Shown: piece by piece, positions 53,401 to 64,000 of the stretch
Position numbering within the stretch: position 1 is the first letter of the stretch
How the letters are laid out: each line of letters begins with the position of its first letter
Source: Karstenula rhodostoma CBS 690.94
Taxonomy: Eukaryota > Ascomycota > Dothideomycetes > Pleosporales > Didymosphaeriaceae
Assembly (NCBI GenBank): GCA_010093485.1
Contig: MU001499.1
Span: 1,503,397-1,567,396, forward strand
Reading direction: 5' to 3'
DNA: 64,000 bases
Notes under the pieces: generated by a model
What the model was told of the DNA's origin: nothing
Seen by the model: only the letters and a program-made list of their open reading frames with translations
The model's database searches: none
Translations under genes and position numbers: made by a program

Positions 53401-56400
53401 CTGGTTAGACGCGGATGACGTAGTCGAGCCAAGGTAGCCCGCTGAAGCCTGGCTAGGGCGACGATTTTGGAAGTCTTCTAATTTCCCCAGTTCTTCGTAA
53501 CTCGGGCTCGTTCCTAGACCGGGCGTTGGGGCTGGCGTTGCAGCCTCCAGGTTGTTGTCCCCATTAAGCACAGCAGGTAGAGGAGCAGCGCTTGGCTTTG
53601 GAAATCCGTCGAGCACGTTGGAGGATACGTTCAGCGTCTCTAGTCGACGCGCGTACCAAATTTCTGGAGGGAGTCGTCCCAAGTTGTTCTCTCGCACGTC
53701 CAGATATTTGAGTTCGACCAGACGCCCAATTTCGGTCGGAATCTCATCCAAAGAATTGCGAGCTACACTCAAGTGTTCCAACCTGATCAGTCTGCCGATG
53801 CTCACCGAGAGTGCACTGAAGTGATTCTTGTCCAGAATCAGCTTCGTTAGTCCAGTAATCCTAGGGAACAGCTCCTCAGGTAGTGCAGCCAACTTTGCGG
53901 AGGCAAGGTTGAGCACAGACAACGAAGGTACAGACTGGAGCATACCGAACTTGGTTAGCGGATTATGATTCATGTGCAAAACCCTTATCTTTGGAAAATG
54001 GCCTTCGAAAGAGGATATTGAATTATGGCCAATCATGAGGTATTCCAATCGCGGTAGTTGAGACATGACATCCATACTGTTGAGTGCATTGAACCGAACG
54101 TCGATTTCCCTGAGGTTGACAAGGTTGCACAGTGACGGCGGGAAGCTACCGGAGAGCTTGTTGTTCGTGGCCCATAGCCGTTCTAGGCAAGTGAGCTGGC
54201 CAATCTTTGGCAAACTGCTTATGGAGTTGAAACTGATATCGAGGTCCACAAGCGTTCGTACATCGCACAGGAAATCCGGAAACTCGTGAAGTGAGTTCGA
54301 GCTCAGGTTGAGGCTCCTCAAAGCCCGATACTGACCGAAATAAGCTGGCAATCGCGTCAATCTGTTATTCGAGAGCCGCAAGCCTTGGAGACTTTGTAGC
54401 CTGTGCAACTGAACGTCTTCGAGGTCCTGCAAGCGATTGTTGGAGATATCCAGCATTGTCAAGCGGCTTGCAAGGCTTAGACTCGCAGGGAGTCGCCGCG
54501 CCTCGTTGCTCGTGTACTTTATCTCCCGGAGATTGGTGCAAGCCTGTATGAAATCTCTGGGTACCGCCAAGGACAGGTTTCGTGAAAGATTGAGAGATAT
54601 TATCTCTGTAGCTTTTTGGTAAAGTGCGATGGGGATCGTGATCAAGTTGCGTCCCTGTAGATCGATGTGGCTGAACTTCTGCATCTTGGTGAAGCCTGGG
54701 TCTTTTCCCAGGCTAGAATATCCGCTTAGCTTCGCCGGGATGAACGTAAATCGGCACAGGTAGCTGTTATCTTCGCGTCCAAGGTCTTCGAGACGGTCCG
54801 AGTCAGCGTAGCCTGCTTGTTCCAACAGTCGTTTCTGTATCAACAAGGGTCGTTCTTTCGCGTCGAGTTGCCGTGACGTATCGTGTTTGCGCATGACGAT
54901 ATGATAGTTGTTAAGTTCATCTTGCAACAACGTCTTCTTGCCCAATATCTGGATTATCTCGGACACTGTCGTATTCAAGGTGGCGGAAAGTGTTGCGAAG
55001 GTCGAGTCCACTCTGAATATGCGGACACAATACGTTCTATTGCCATCTTCTTCCTTGGACACGGCTTCTGCCTCATCGAGCTCTGCATGTGGGGAACCAC
55101 TCCTGCCTTCTTGTGTGACGACGCCCCAAGATTCAGGAATATCCCACTTCGCATCGTCTTTCGACTCTGTTATGACATCGTCTGCTCTCAAAGAGGTACT
55201 CGGTACGTTCTCACCAATCGGTGTCGCCAAGGGTTGATGCTGAGTATTGACAATGCCTTCCATGGACTCCAAATTAGTATCGAGGAACCACATGGCGTCA
55301 TTCTTGGTCGTGTCCGTGCTTGCATTGTTGGGGTCCTTTCCGGTAGGCTGCTGCTGCTGCTGCTCGACGGGAGCAGGGGCGGCCTGTTTCCTATGGCCTG
55401 GCCTCGTGAGTGGGAAACGCCCATGTTCCCGTTTGCCTTCCCGTGCAACCTTATCCTTGGAATTGTCCGTCACCTTTCGGTTTTTGGCACCGAACGGTCC
55501 CGCCATCGGGTCCGTTGGCGGGGCCTTGGCGGATTGGATAGACGGCTGCAGCGAGACTTGCGAGGAGGGAAGATCACGTAGGTTTTCTTGGGGTTGCCGG
55601 TCTGGCTTTGCTCTGCCCTTGAGGCGGTCCAGGAAGCCACGTGGGCCCTTCGCGGTGCTCGGCGACCTTTGTGACGTGGGATCTCTGGACAGGGCACTGT
55701 ATGTGCTAGGCGTGGGGCTTGGAGGGCGCGGGACCAGATTGGTCTTGGACGCAAAGCCAGAGCCGAACGACGAGGTCTGCTGCTGTTGGTCTCGCCGAAT
55801 GCTGTAAGTGGATTCGTCGCGACTAGTGGCAGGCCGTATGGGGTACGGTTGGCTAATTTCGACACGCCCTGGGGTCTCGGACGACTTGTTGTCTTCTTTG
55901 CTTCGGTTGTGACGATGTCCTGGAAACTTCAGCTTGTGGTGATGGGAGCCCTTGTTCGACTTGATGGATTGCTGGTCAACAGAGGGACGGCCATTTTCGC
56001 CTTGCGATGAGAGGTCCTGCACGTTGAACGTCAGTTGCCATTCTTGGCTCATTCTGCGTAGGCGCGGTCGCGATTGCCTGGGTGCGGTTGAAGCTATCAC
56101 AGGGCAGGTGCGCTGAGCGTCACGACCCGCTCCAACTCTCGCAACAACGCCAAAGCTTCCCGGCCCCACGACACTACGACACTCACCTTGTAATCTTGGT
56201 ACTCCCAAGGCGTTACTTCGGAAGAAGGCAACGGCGTTCGCGGGCGTGAACCAATGGGCGAATTGGGGCGACTGTTGAAGCTGCTCCCCAGGGTGTTGTT
56301 TTGCGAATTTGCGCGATTCCGCCCTCCGCGCAGTGACTGCGACTCGGTCACATACGGCGCCGGCAGACTCGTATCCGAGTTCTGGCGTGAATCCTGGGGG

Positions 56401-57371
56401 AAATCTTCGCCGAAAACATTCTGCAGCCGCTTGTGGTACCCCGCGCGGGTTCCGCTCGACTTGGAGCCCGTACTGCTCACCGTGGTGGCGCTCGCCATGG
56501 ACGGCCGCCTGTCATCTCTCGGAAAGCCCATGCCGTCGTCTTGGCTTCCCGGCCGCGTCAGTCTCGGCGACAGCTGTGTGATGTCTTCGTTGGAGTCGTT
56601 GAAGAAGCTGCCCCAGACGCTGGCAGCCATGCTTGAACCATTGGTTCCCGCCGAGGCCCACGGCGGCGTCGGCGAAGTAGCAGTGGGCGGATTTCGCGAT
56701 ATGGACGGTATCCGGGCGCCCGATGTCTCCAGCACAGCCAGCTGTTTTCGGTGGTCTCGGAAGTCGCGGTAGTCGGTCGTCAGCGGACTGTCCCACGTCG
56801 ACGTCTTTCGCGGTTGGTGGCCAGGGTCCTTGGGTGGAGGAGCTGGTGGAACGGTCCCCGGCGAGATCTCAGACTCCTTTTCTATGCTGCGTCAAGGTTA
56901 GCTGAGTCAACTTCACCAACGTCTAGTGGTGAGACGGGCGAAGCGAGACTGGCGCAGGCACCGCCTCGCCTCACACCGTCTGGAACACATGTCGAGAGGA
57001 AACACGGCTCTCTCTACTGTGTAGGCGCAGTGGCGTGGACAGGTTGGTGGGGCAGATGGCGGGCAGATTGTCGCGCTGGAAGACACCACCACACGGCGAG
57101 CAGGGCGCGCTCGGTGCACGTTTTCGCGGCGCACGGAGCGCGCAGCTCGCCCGCCGCTGGCCGCATGGTCCAATCTGCGGCCGGACAGAAGCTCACTGAA
57201 GAAAGACACGTACAAAAAGTTTGGATCCTTGGAGGTCTGCACGGTGACGGGCGTTCCGCGCAGAGAGCCTCGCCCGCCGAAAGGTCGCACCGTGTCGTTG
57301 GAGCGGATGGATCGCCAGCTCGCGGAGCTCTCGGTGGATCCATGGCGGCCTATGGTCTCGTTCCTGGTCAT
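50458..57371 (-). CDS. Adenylate cyclase (fungal, LRR-PP2C-cyclase type)
   Basis: Four exons on the minus strand: 57214-57371, 56187-56886, 50677-56016 and 50458-50625, giving about 2121 residues. Exon 1 starts MTRNETIGRHGSTESSASWR and is joined across a 327-bp intron with a TAAC branch to FIEKESEISPG. The acceptor of intron 2 could alternatively lie about 78 bp upstream, also in frame. Domains in order: a disordered Ser-rich N-terminus; Ras-association at about 610-710 (TYCVRIFRVDSTFATLS); leucine-rich repeats at about 730-1290; a PP2C-like domain at 1425-1695; and the class III cyclase at about 1735-1900 with VFTDIKSSTLLW (metal-binding Asp) and VRMGIHWGTP. The C-terminal exon encodes MVRPFGQAPLLQQACPMSDI, the CAP-binding-like tail. 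It makes cAMP downstream of Ras and Galpha, controlling growth and development. Confidence 0.93.
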
Positions 57372-59110
57372 TGTCGGGCAGCACCGGGCTTGGGCTCGCG
57401 ATGCGCCTCCGGTCGCGAGGGGTGGAGTGAAGGTGGGCGGGCTGGTTCGAGGGAGGGCTGCAGCCGCAGAGGATGGTCTAGGACGGTTGCTGCATCAAGG
57501 TCGGGCGCGCGGTCGGCTGCACATGGGTGGGTTCGGAGCGGACGGCCGAGGGGACGGGTATGGCAGGGAGCAGGCAGCGTGCAGCACGGGAGCAGACAGG
57601 CCGGCGCGATGCAGAGGGTCGTGGTGTCTGTGGTTGACGATGAGGAGTTGCAGACGGCTCCACCACGACGACGGATGCTCGCCCGCTTACGGCCCTTGAT
57701 CCGCCACCTGCTGGGGTCCAAGCAGCCACGCTCGGCGCAACAAGGCCCAGAACGGCGCATCGAAAGCGAACCGGCGACCGTGTCTGGCGCACTCTTTGTA
57801 CACGCCCGGCCACTGACACGATGCGGGCTCTGCTGCGTGCGACAACCACGGCCACGGCACGCCCGCTGTCTCTGGCCAGGATGGGTCCATGGCCGCGGTA
57901 TTTTGGACGCGGCTGCTAGCTGCATGTGTTTTAGGACCAGCGCTCGTCGCAGCAGTCGAACAGCCCCGGCATCCCCGCCTTTGGCCATGTGGCGCGCCCG
58001 CCCCTGCACGCTCGAGCCCAACCCAAACCCCAAGCACGAGCTCCTGTGCTTGCGGCCAGCACACGGGCGGATGGCGCCATTGCACTCTGTCTGTATACAT
58101 CCCATCTCCCATCTGCTCCACCCTCCTCCACCCCTCCGCCTCTGCCTGCGTGCTTTTGCGACTGCTATACCGCATGCGTCGAGCTACCGCCGTAGTGTCT
58201 CCGGACTGCATGTCCTCGACGCTGCACGTCTAGGGGCGCTGTTGGATCCCGCCCCTCGAGTCGACTCCCGTTCCCCGACGCGCGCACCTTCGCAGTGCTT
58301 CCGAGACAGAGCCCCCCGACATCTGTGTCTGCGTGCCAGCCCGTCTTTCTGCCCACCGAACTCCGCGCAGCCTGGCACACAGCCATCTCCGCGCTGCTGC
58401 TGCACCCCAACCCAACTGCACCCTCCAAGTGCCTACCCCTCACCACTCGGCCCTGCTACACGGCCCAGACGCCCGGCTTGCGGCTGCCTGCCACGTGGAG
58501 GACGCGGCCATGCCGGAGTAGCTTATAACGCACCGCAATGCAGCGCCGTGCTATGGGTCAATTGCGCTGCGTGTCCTGTCCTACCTTACCTACCAAGCCC
58601 AACTACACTGCGGCAAGAACGAACATGTAGAAAGACTCGCGTGATCCGGTAAGAACATGTAGAAATTAGGATTACTCGCGCATGCATCCAGAAACTAGAC
58701 ATATACCCGCGTGATACGGTACCGCGCCGAGGCGAAATGCTACACGATCGATGCCACCTATATACGAACCCCGGTATTCGCCCAAAGGAAAAAAGAAAAC
58801 GCACGAAACTCGACATATTGCACGCGTCCCCTCCCTCTCTGGCTGGCGGCCGTTACTCGACGATACGAAACAGAAACGGCAGAAAAAGGGTGCGTGGGTG
58901 GCGTGTTCGCCCCTTGCTCGCTCGACTAACATAACATAAAATAAAATAACATAACATACACCACATATCGGATACTGCCATGGATAATCCTACAAGACCA
59001 GACTAACAAAGGAAGGAAACATACTAAAAGCACAACCCCCTTGCCTCTGCCATTACGTATCTTGATGCTTTTGCAGTGGGCGTCTTCTCGCTTGCAGCAC
59101 CATCTCATGC
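57372..59110. other. GC-rich region upstream of adenylate cyclase
   Basis: This 1.7-kb stretch lies between the adenylate cyclase start and the NAF1 3' end. It is very GC-rich to about 58500, which opens long but uninformative frames on the plus strand. A simple repeat of ATAAC/ATAAA units lies at 58928-58958. It probably contains the long promoter and leader of adenylate cyclase; no gene is supported. Confidence 0.4.
58928..58958. repeat. Pentanucleotide simple repeat (ATAAC/ATAAA)
   Basis: Tandem five-base units lie in AT-rich non-coding sequence downstream of NAF1. Confidence 0.85.
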
Positions 59111-61828
59111 TCATCTACCAGACGACTGTCCCAGAGCGCGCAGGATATCCTGGATCGACGGCGTTGGCTGGGCAGCCTGCTGCTGCGGGTTGTGATGCTG
59201 CAGGCGGGGGTCAGCTGGGGGCGTCGGCTGTGGCTGGGGAGGCTGCGGCGGCTGCTGATACTGCTGGTATCCGTAGCCATATTGTGCTTGCGCCTGTTGC
59301 GCCTGTTGTGGTTGAGCATGCTGGTGATGTGGCTGAGCATACTGCGTATATGCTGGTGCTGGTGCTGGTGCCTGGGGCTGCGGGGGCGGAGGAGGTGGTG
59401 CTTGGGGCTGGCCGCCTTGTGCTTGTGCTTGCTGCATGTATGCTGCGATTTGCAACCACTGCGCCCATGCTTGGGCTTGGTTGGCCTGGGGCTGCGCCGC
59501 CGCAGCCGGAGGCGGGACCGTGCCTGTCTGCTGAGGGAAGACACCAGGGTTGACGTAGTAGTTTGCGGGTGCTTGCGCGGGAGGGGGCGCTGGGGGTTGA
59601 GCATATGAGCTTGGTGGTGCAGGAGCAGGAACAGGAGCAGGAGCCGAATTCCATCCACTGTTACTCTGCGCTTGATTGCTGGCATAGGCGGTGGCATTCG
59701 CGGTGGCCGGTGGCTGGGATGAACGTTCGCGTTCCTGTTCGCGCAGGCGATCTTGCTCTCTTCGTTCCCGTTCGCGCTCGCGACGATTCCGCTTCTTGTT
59801 CCTCTTCTTTCCTCCGCGTGGAGACGGGCCCACGTCCTGCTGCGGTGGCGATCCTGCAGGTGAGAACTGCGCTCTGAAGTTAGGTCGAACATCATGCTGC
59901 GGTGGTAGCGGAGTTCTGCGAGGTTGCTCCTCTTGTCGAGTTGGTCGTTCGGGCGATCCTCCAAAAGATCGACCCCCACGGTCGGCTCGATCGCCTCTAC
60001 CGCCGCCTCTCCCCATGCCTCCCCTGTCACCTCTGTCGCCGCCTCGCTGGCCGCCCATTCCGCCACGATCACCTCTGTCGCCTCTATGTCCACCCATGCC
60101 GCCTCTGTCTCCGCGGCCACCACCCCCTCTGCCACGGAATCCGCGCCCGCGGTCCATCCAGCCACCTCGTCCACCACGCATCATGCCCCGTCTAACATGA
60201 CTGCGATCCTCAAGCGGCGCGCCAGCACCAACGATGTCTTCGAAGCGGTCCGGTCGAGCAAGTGGCTTGTACATGCCGAGGTCTTCGTCTTCGTCATCGC
60301 TATACTTTAGGCCGCCACCAGTGTAGGCGGAGGGGTTAGGCGGCGAGCGTTCGCGAAAGCTATTGAAGTCAGGAAAGTAAAGTGATATGGTAAGATTGAC
60401 ATACGCTGAAGGGCCGGTGGGAGGATTGAAGGGAGCCTCCTCAGCGCCCTGTGTCCGCGCCTTCTTCTGCTGCTTCAAGTTACGCTTGTGTTCAGCTTCC
60501 TGCTCATCATCAGAAAACTCTTGCACCTTGGCTTCTTCGTCATATTGGCCAGAGGCGTCGGTGTGCTTCTGAGCCCGGAGAGGCTCGGTGTACACGAACG
60601 ACGAGTGTTCGTCAACATAGTAGATAGGCGTATCCTTCGCTATGTTCAAGGTCTCAATCTCGGCCGCATCTGCGAAACCAACTGAATATCTAGGGTCTTG
60701 AACACGGCCGATTGTCTCAGAAACCTGGCCGATGACCGTGCGATTGGCTAAGCACAAAGCAGAGCCGGTCTCTAGCACGTAGTAGTCTCCGGATGTGTTG
60801 GCCTTGATGACGACCACATTATCAACGATCGACTCAACGGAGCCGACCAATGTGATCTTTGTGTCATCTTTTATTGTGATGTCTGGCTTGACGTATGCTT
60901 CATCAACCTCGTTCTGCGTGCGCACTTTGGTGGTCTTGCTCGCGCTAGGGTCGTCCTCATCGGGGTCAGCCTCCATCAGGCGCTTGGCCATCTCCGCTGG
61001 AGAGAGCAGCTCGCCGTCATCCGAGGCCTCGCCGTCTTCATCAGAACTGGAGTCGTCACTAGACGAGCCGGACGAGCTTGAGCTCGAGGCCTGCGAATCA
61101 AGCTCCCACTCGGCGTCTTTGTTGTCCTTGTTGGCTGCGGCGGCCTCGAGGAATTCGGCCTTGCCGTCGTCCTTGAGCTGTGCGTCTGCGGTGTCCTCGT
61201 TTGCTATGGCGGCAGTGATTGCATCAACAAGGTGCGCGTCATCGTCATCGGGGGCTTCGACAGGGGGCGAGGATGCTTTGCGCTTGAGGGTCTTGGGCAC
61301 CTCTCCGTCTGGGATGGGCGCAGCAGCAGCGGAGGCTTCGGCGCCGTCTACAGGTTGTGAGAAGAGCGAGAGCAGGCCAGGTTGCGATAGCTTACTCTCC
61401 AGCTGGGGCGCATCGCCTACAGGCGGCTGCTGCTGGGCAACGGGGGCGTCTGGGTTCACTTCCGAGTAGAAGTTCTCCTCGTCAGACAATTCGCCGTCCT
61501 CGGAACCACCGTCCTTCTGCGTGGGAGGCTGCTGCTGCTGCTGCTGGGCAGCGGGCTCGCCCCAGAGGCCGAAGCCTGGGATCTGAGCACCTGCTGCGCT
61601 AACCGGCTCTGTCGGCGGCGCGTCTCCCAAACTGTCCAGGCCGCCTTTGAGAGGGGCATCCTGGAGGGGCACCGCGGACTGCGCATTGTCGGCGGCTGAG
61701 TTCTCGTAGAAGTCGTCGTCGAGATCATCGACAGGCGAGCCGGGCGCGTCGTCAAGATTCGCGCTGCCAGGTGCGTCCGCGTCCACGTCCAGCCGCGCCT
61801 TTTTGGCGGGCGGCGCAAAGTCTGCCAT
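59111..61828 (-). CDS. NAF1: H/ACA ribonucleoprotein assembly factor NAF1
   Basis: The exons are 60405-61828 and 59111-60359, giving 890 residues from ATG 61828 (MADFAPPAKKARLD). An acidic Gln- and Ser-rich N-terminus precedes the Gar1-like core at about residues 310-390 (TKITLVGSVESIVDNVVVIK, VLETGSALCLANRTVIGQV and GRVQDPRYSVGF). Then come LKYSDDEDEDLGMYKPL, an RGG/DRGG-rich block, a basic RRERERERREQ block and a Pro/Gln-rich tail ending IQDILRALGQSSGR. NAF1 binds Cbf5 during co-transcriptional assembly of H/ACA snoRNPs and is later exchanged for Gar1. The 45-bp intron (GTATGT donor, CTGAC branch, ATAG acceptor) contains no stop and is a multiple of three, so retention would add 15 residues. 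Confidence 0.93.
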   Translation of the reverse strand: MADFAPPAKKARLDVDADAPGSANLDDAPGSPVDDLDDDFYENSAADNAQSAVPLQDAPLKGGLDSLGDAPPTEPVSAAGAQIPGFGLWGEPAAQQQQQQPPTQKDGGSEDGELSDEENFYSEVNPDAPVAQQQPPVGDAPQLESKLSQPGLLSLFSQPVDGAEASAAAAPIPDGEVPKTLKRKASSPPVEAPDDDDAHLVDAITAAIANEDTADAQLKDDGKAEFLEAAAANKDNKDAEWELDSQASSSSSSGSSSDDSSSDEDGEASDDGELLSPAEMAKRLMEADPDEDDPSASKTTKVRTQNEVDEAYVKPDITIKDDTKITLVGSVESIVDNVVVIKANTSGDYYVLETGSALCLANRTVIGQVSETIGRVQDPRYSVGFADAAEIETLNIAKDTPIYYVDEHSSFVYTEPLRAQKHTDASGQYDEEAKVQEFSDDEQEAEHKRNLKQQKKARTQGAEEAPFNPPTGPSAYVNLTISLYFPDFNSFRERSPPNPSAYTGGGLKYSDDEDEDLGMYKPLARPDRFEDIVGAGAPLEDRSHVRRGMMRGGRGGWMDRGRGFRGRGGGGRGDRGGMGGHRGDRGDRGGMGGQRGGDRGDRGGMGRGGGRGDRADRGGRSFGGSPERPTRQEEQPRRTPLPPQHDVRPNFRAQFSPAGSPPQQDVGPSPRGGKKRNKKRNRRERERERREQDRLREQERERSSQPPATANATAYASNQAQSNSGWNSAPAPVPAPAPPSSYAQPPAPPPAQAPANYYVNPGVFPQQTGTVPPPAAAAQPQANQAQAWAQWLQIAAYMQQAQAQGGQPQAPPPPPPQPQAPAPAPAYTQYAQPHHQHAQPQQAQQAQAQYGYGYQQYQQPPQPPQPQPTPPADPRLQHHNPQQQAAQPTPSIQDILRALGQSSGR

Positions 61829-62171
61829 GCTGGGCGCGCAGATTGTGTCTTCCTTGCCGCGAGCAGTTCTTTGGTTGTGCACTGACAGCGCGGCACCAGT
61901 CTCAGGTGCAGATTTGAATGATCGCTGGAAGGGAGAGCGAGCCTCGCCTGCTTTTCTAAAGAGAGAGCTACCTGGCCTGTGCTCCGCCGCTTCCTTGGCG
62001 TTTCAGCCCTACCGCATTGGCCGAGGAGAGCCCTTCATCTGCACCGCGTTGGTCATCTTGCGCAGTGTCGTTCGCTGCAAACTGCATCTTGCATCCTGCA
62101 TCCTGCAGCATCGCTCATTGCAGTCGGTGGCGATTTCATGTGTTCCGTCGCACGTCTTTCCAGCCTCTGAA
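61829..62171. promoter_or_regulatory. Divergent NAF1/ALG9 promoter region
   Basis: This 343-bp stretch separates the two divergent starts, so it must carry both promoters. No specific site was recognised. GCATC/TGCAT steps cluster at 62080-62120. Confidence 0.5.
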
Positions 62172-64000
62172 ATGCCCCCTTTCGCAAAATCTGCTGCCAC
62201 AGCAGCTCCCCCTTCGGTACCTGAACAGCGGCCACCACCGCAACTCAAATCCAAAGCCGCATTTTTAATCTTCTTCGCGGCCAACGTCATTGCGGCCCTC
62301 TTCTCACCAATACAGGACTGCGACGAAGTCTTCAATTACTGGGAACCCACGCATTACCTCAACCACGGACATGGCCTGCAAACCTGGGAGTACTCACCCC
62401 AGTATGCAATCCGGAGCTGGGCATACACAGGGATGCACGCTGCTGTCATCGAACTTGGACGTCTACTGCCGTTTTTGACAAATAAGACCCATCGGTTCTA
62501 TTTCCTTCGCATTGTTCTTGGCTTCATCTGCGCCTCGTGCGAGACGAAGTTGTTTTCCATCATTTCCAAGACTTTGAATCCACGCGTCGCCATCTTCTTC
62601 CTCATGGCCATGGTGTCCAGCCCTGGGATGTACCATGCCTCAATAGCGTATTTGCCTTCCAGCTTCGCCATGTACACGACCATGCTTGGCTTCTCGGCGT
62701 TCATGAACTGGACCGGGGGCATGCGGACAGCTCAGGGTATCTTCTGGTTCGCAGTGGGCACCTTGCTTGGATGGCCATTCGCCGGTGCTCTTGTTTTCCC
62801 CTTCGTCTTTGAGGAGCTGTTTCTGGCAGTCACTACTGGGCAAGTCCTCCCCTTCATCAAGAGAATGCTTGATGGTACATTTCGATCTATTTTCGTGCTG
62901 GTGAGTGCCTTGAGCCCTATAACATCACCATATTGACGTACTGTAATAATAGCTGGTCCAAGTCGGCATCGACACATACTTCTATAGGAAGCTTGTATTC
63001 GTGCCCCTCAACATTGTGCTTTACAATGTCTTTAGTGGTGGGAGTAGAGGTCCCGACATCTATGGTGTTGAGCCATGGCACTTCTACATACGGAATCTGG
63101 CCCTCAACTTCAACTCTTGGTTCTTTTTAGCCATGGCTGCTCTACCTCTGCTTTTGCTCCAGCACTTCGCCTCAAAGTCAATCTTCTCTCATCAAGCACT
63201 ACTGCGCGGTATTACGTTCCTCAGTCCTTTCTACTTGTGGCTTGCAATATTCACGCTGCAGCCGCACAAAGAGGAAAGGTTCATGTATCCAGCTTATCCC
63301 GCGCTGGCCTTCAACGCAGCCACATCGTTGCACATCATCCTTGCAAACTTCGGATCCGTGGATCCCAGGAGTCTGTTCAGCAAAATACCGGCTCAGGTAA
63401 AGCTTCTTCTTGTCAGTGCATTCGTTCTAGCAACTTTCAACATTGGTGTGTTGCGGACGATTGGCACCATGACAGCATACTCTGCTCCTCTTAGTGTATA
63501 CAAACCGCTCCAGCAGCAAAGCTTCACACACCAACGTGGCTTCATTTGCCTGGGTAAAGAGTGGTACCGCTTTCCGTCTTCCTATCTACTTCCAGAAGAC
63601 ACTCGCCCCCGATTCATCAAGAGTGAGTTCTCTGGTTTACTCCCTGGGGAATTTAATGAGCACATATCGGGTTACGCAACTTTCGACGGCGCGTATTTGA
63701 TGCCGACCGCCATGAACGATGAGAATATCGAGGACCCTGGAAAATATGTAAGTTCTTGTTCGATTTCTCAATGATCTTATGGCCTTGCAGCGTGTCTCCC
63801 AGTGCGTGCCAAAGGAAGAGCAAGCGTGCGCAAAAGACTTCACCCCAATGCTGCACTACTCCTGCATCGCCAACGTGCGTTTCAAACCCCTACAAGAAGC
63901 ACGTATAGACAGTCTTCGGGTTCATGATCGCTTTGTTATTCGCTGCTGATGCTGGCTAGACTCACGTTGACAACTGTAACTACCTTGTCGACTCGCGCAT
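62172..64000 (+). CDS. ALG9: ALG9 alpha-1,2-mannosyltransferase, 3' partial
   Basis: The exons are 62172-62900, 62953-63747, 63791-63874 and from 63960 to the window edge; the last is incomplete. ALG9 is a GT22 enzyme of the ER membrane. It adds two alpha-1,2 mannoses from dolichol-phosphate-mannose during N-glycan precursor assembly. The luminal catalytic motif DCDEVFNYWEPTHYL lies at about residues 51-65, and many membrane helices follow. The HKEERFMYPAYPAL motif marks the GT22 family. The soluble C-terminus continues through CLGKEWYRFPSSYLLPEDTR to the THVDNCNYLVDSR segment at the edge. The introns are 52, 43 and 85 bp with canonical ends. The start ATG 62172 opens MPPFAKSAATAAPPSVPEQR ahead of the first hydrophobic helix. 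Confidence 0.93.

Noticed and set aside
56017..56208. An adenylate cyclase start at 56208
   Set aside because: The codon there is TTG, and the conserved upstream exons (57214-57371 and 56187-56886) join in frame, so the real start is ATG 57371.
56751..58652. Plus-strand open frame of about 633 codons
   Set aside because: It overlaps the adenylate cyclase 5' exons on the other strand. It is opened by high GC, is rich in Arg, Gly, Ala and His with no recognisable domain, and has no clear start or intron signals.

Overview
The window is nuclear DNA of a filamentous ascomycete (Pezizomycotina), most probably a Dothideomycete. Genes carry short spliceosomal introns of about 45 to 60 bp with CTAAC or CTGAC branch sites. 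The gene set (FRQ clock protein, DIM-2 and RID DNA methyltransferases, Num1/ApsA cortical protein, PhiA-like wall protein, a Ras-association and PP2C-containing adenylate cyclase) is characteristic of that group. Genes lie on both strands with no operons. I joined exons by hand from donor, branch and acceptor signals plus frame; most multi-exon models close to a whole number of codons. No tRNA, rRNA or CRISPR array was recognised.

Layout. 1-2.4 kb: 3' end of a TFIIIC triple-barrel subunit gene, then an unresolved multi-exon gene. 3.0-4.3 kb: DUF3431 membrane-anchored protein. 5.1-8.8 kb: DIM-2-type BAH plus cytosine methyltransferase. 9.2-10.4 kb: dihydroorotase. 10.5-12.2 kb: broken type-B carboxylesterase. 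14.3 kb: a 72-residue protein. 15.1-18.2 kb: frq. 20.0-20.8 kb: COQ9, divergent from the WD40 gene CMR1 (21.5-23.1 kb). 23.5-24.1 kb: PhiA-like secreted protein. 26.0-27.8 kb: serine hydroxymethyltransferase. 28.7-29.8 kb: F-box-like protein. 31.3-31.5 kb: a small inverted-repeat element (MITE). 31.9-33.6 kb: RID-type methyltransferase. 34.0-35.1 kb: CNS1/TTC4 co-chaperone. 35.1-38.5 kb: gene-poor, with two hairpins. 38.5-42.6 kb: ApsA/Num1. 43.1-45.2 kb: Dal5-type MFS transporter whose gene contains three related, structured introns. 46.4-47.0 kb: MYND zinc finger protein. 48.2-49.5 kb: GH5 exo-glucanase. 50.5-57.4 kb: adenylate cyclase. 59.1-61.8 kb: NAF1. 62.2 kb to the right edge: ALG9, partial.

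How the genes relate. Most are unconnected housekeeping functions: pyrimidine, one-carbon and ubiquinone metabolism, H/ACA RNP assembly, N-glycan assembly and Hsp90 co-chaperoning. The theme that stands out is genome defence. Both fungal DNA methyltransferase classes linked to repeat-induced point mutation (RIP) and cytosine methylation lie about 23 kb apart. The same window holds several repeats too short to be good RIP targets: a family of introner-like introns, a 242-bp TA-flanked MITE, a 78-bp inverted-repeat element and an 80-bp dispersed repeat. The most interesting signal is the introner-like family in the MFS transporter, where three introns share sequence, length class and a palindromic core.
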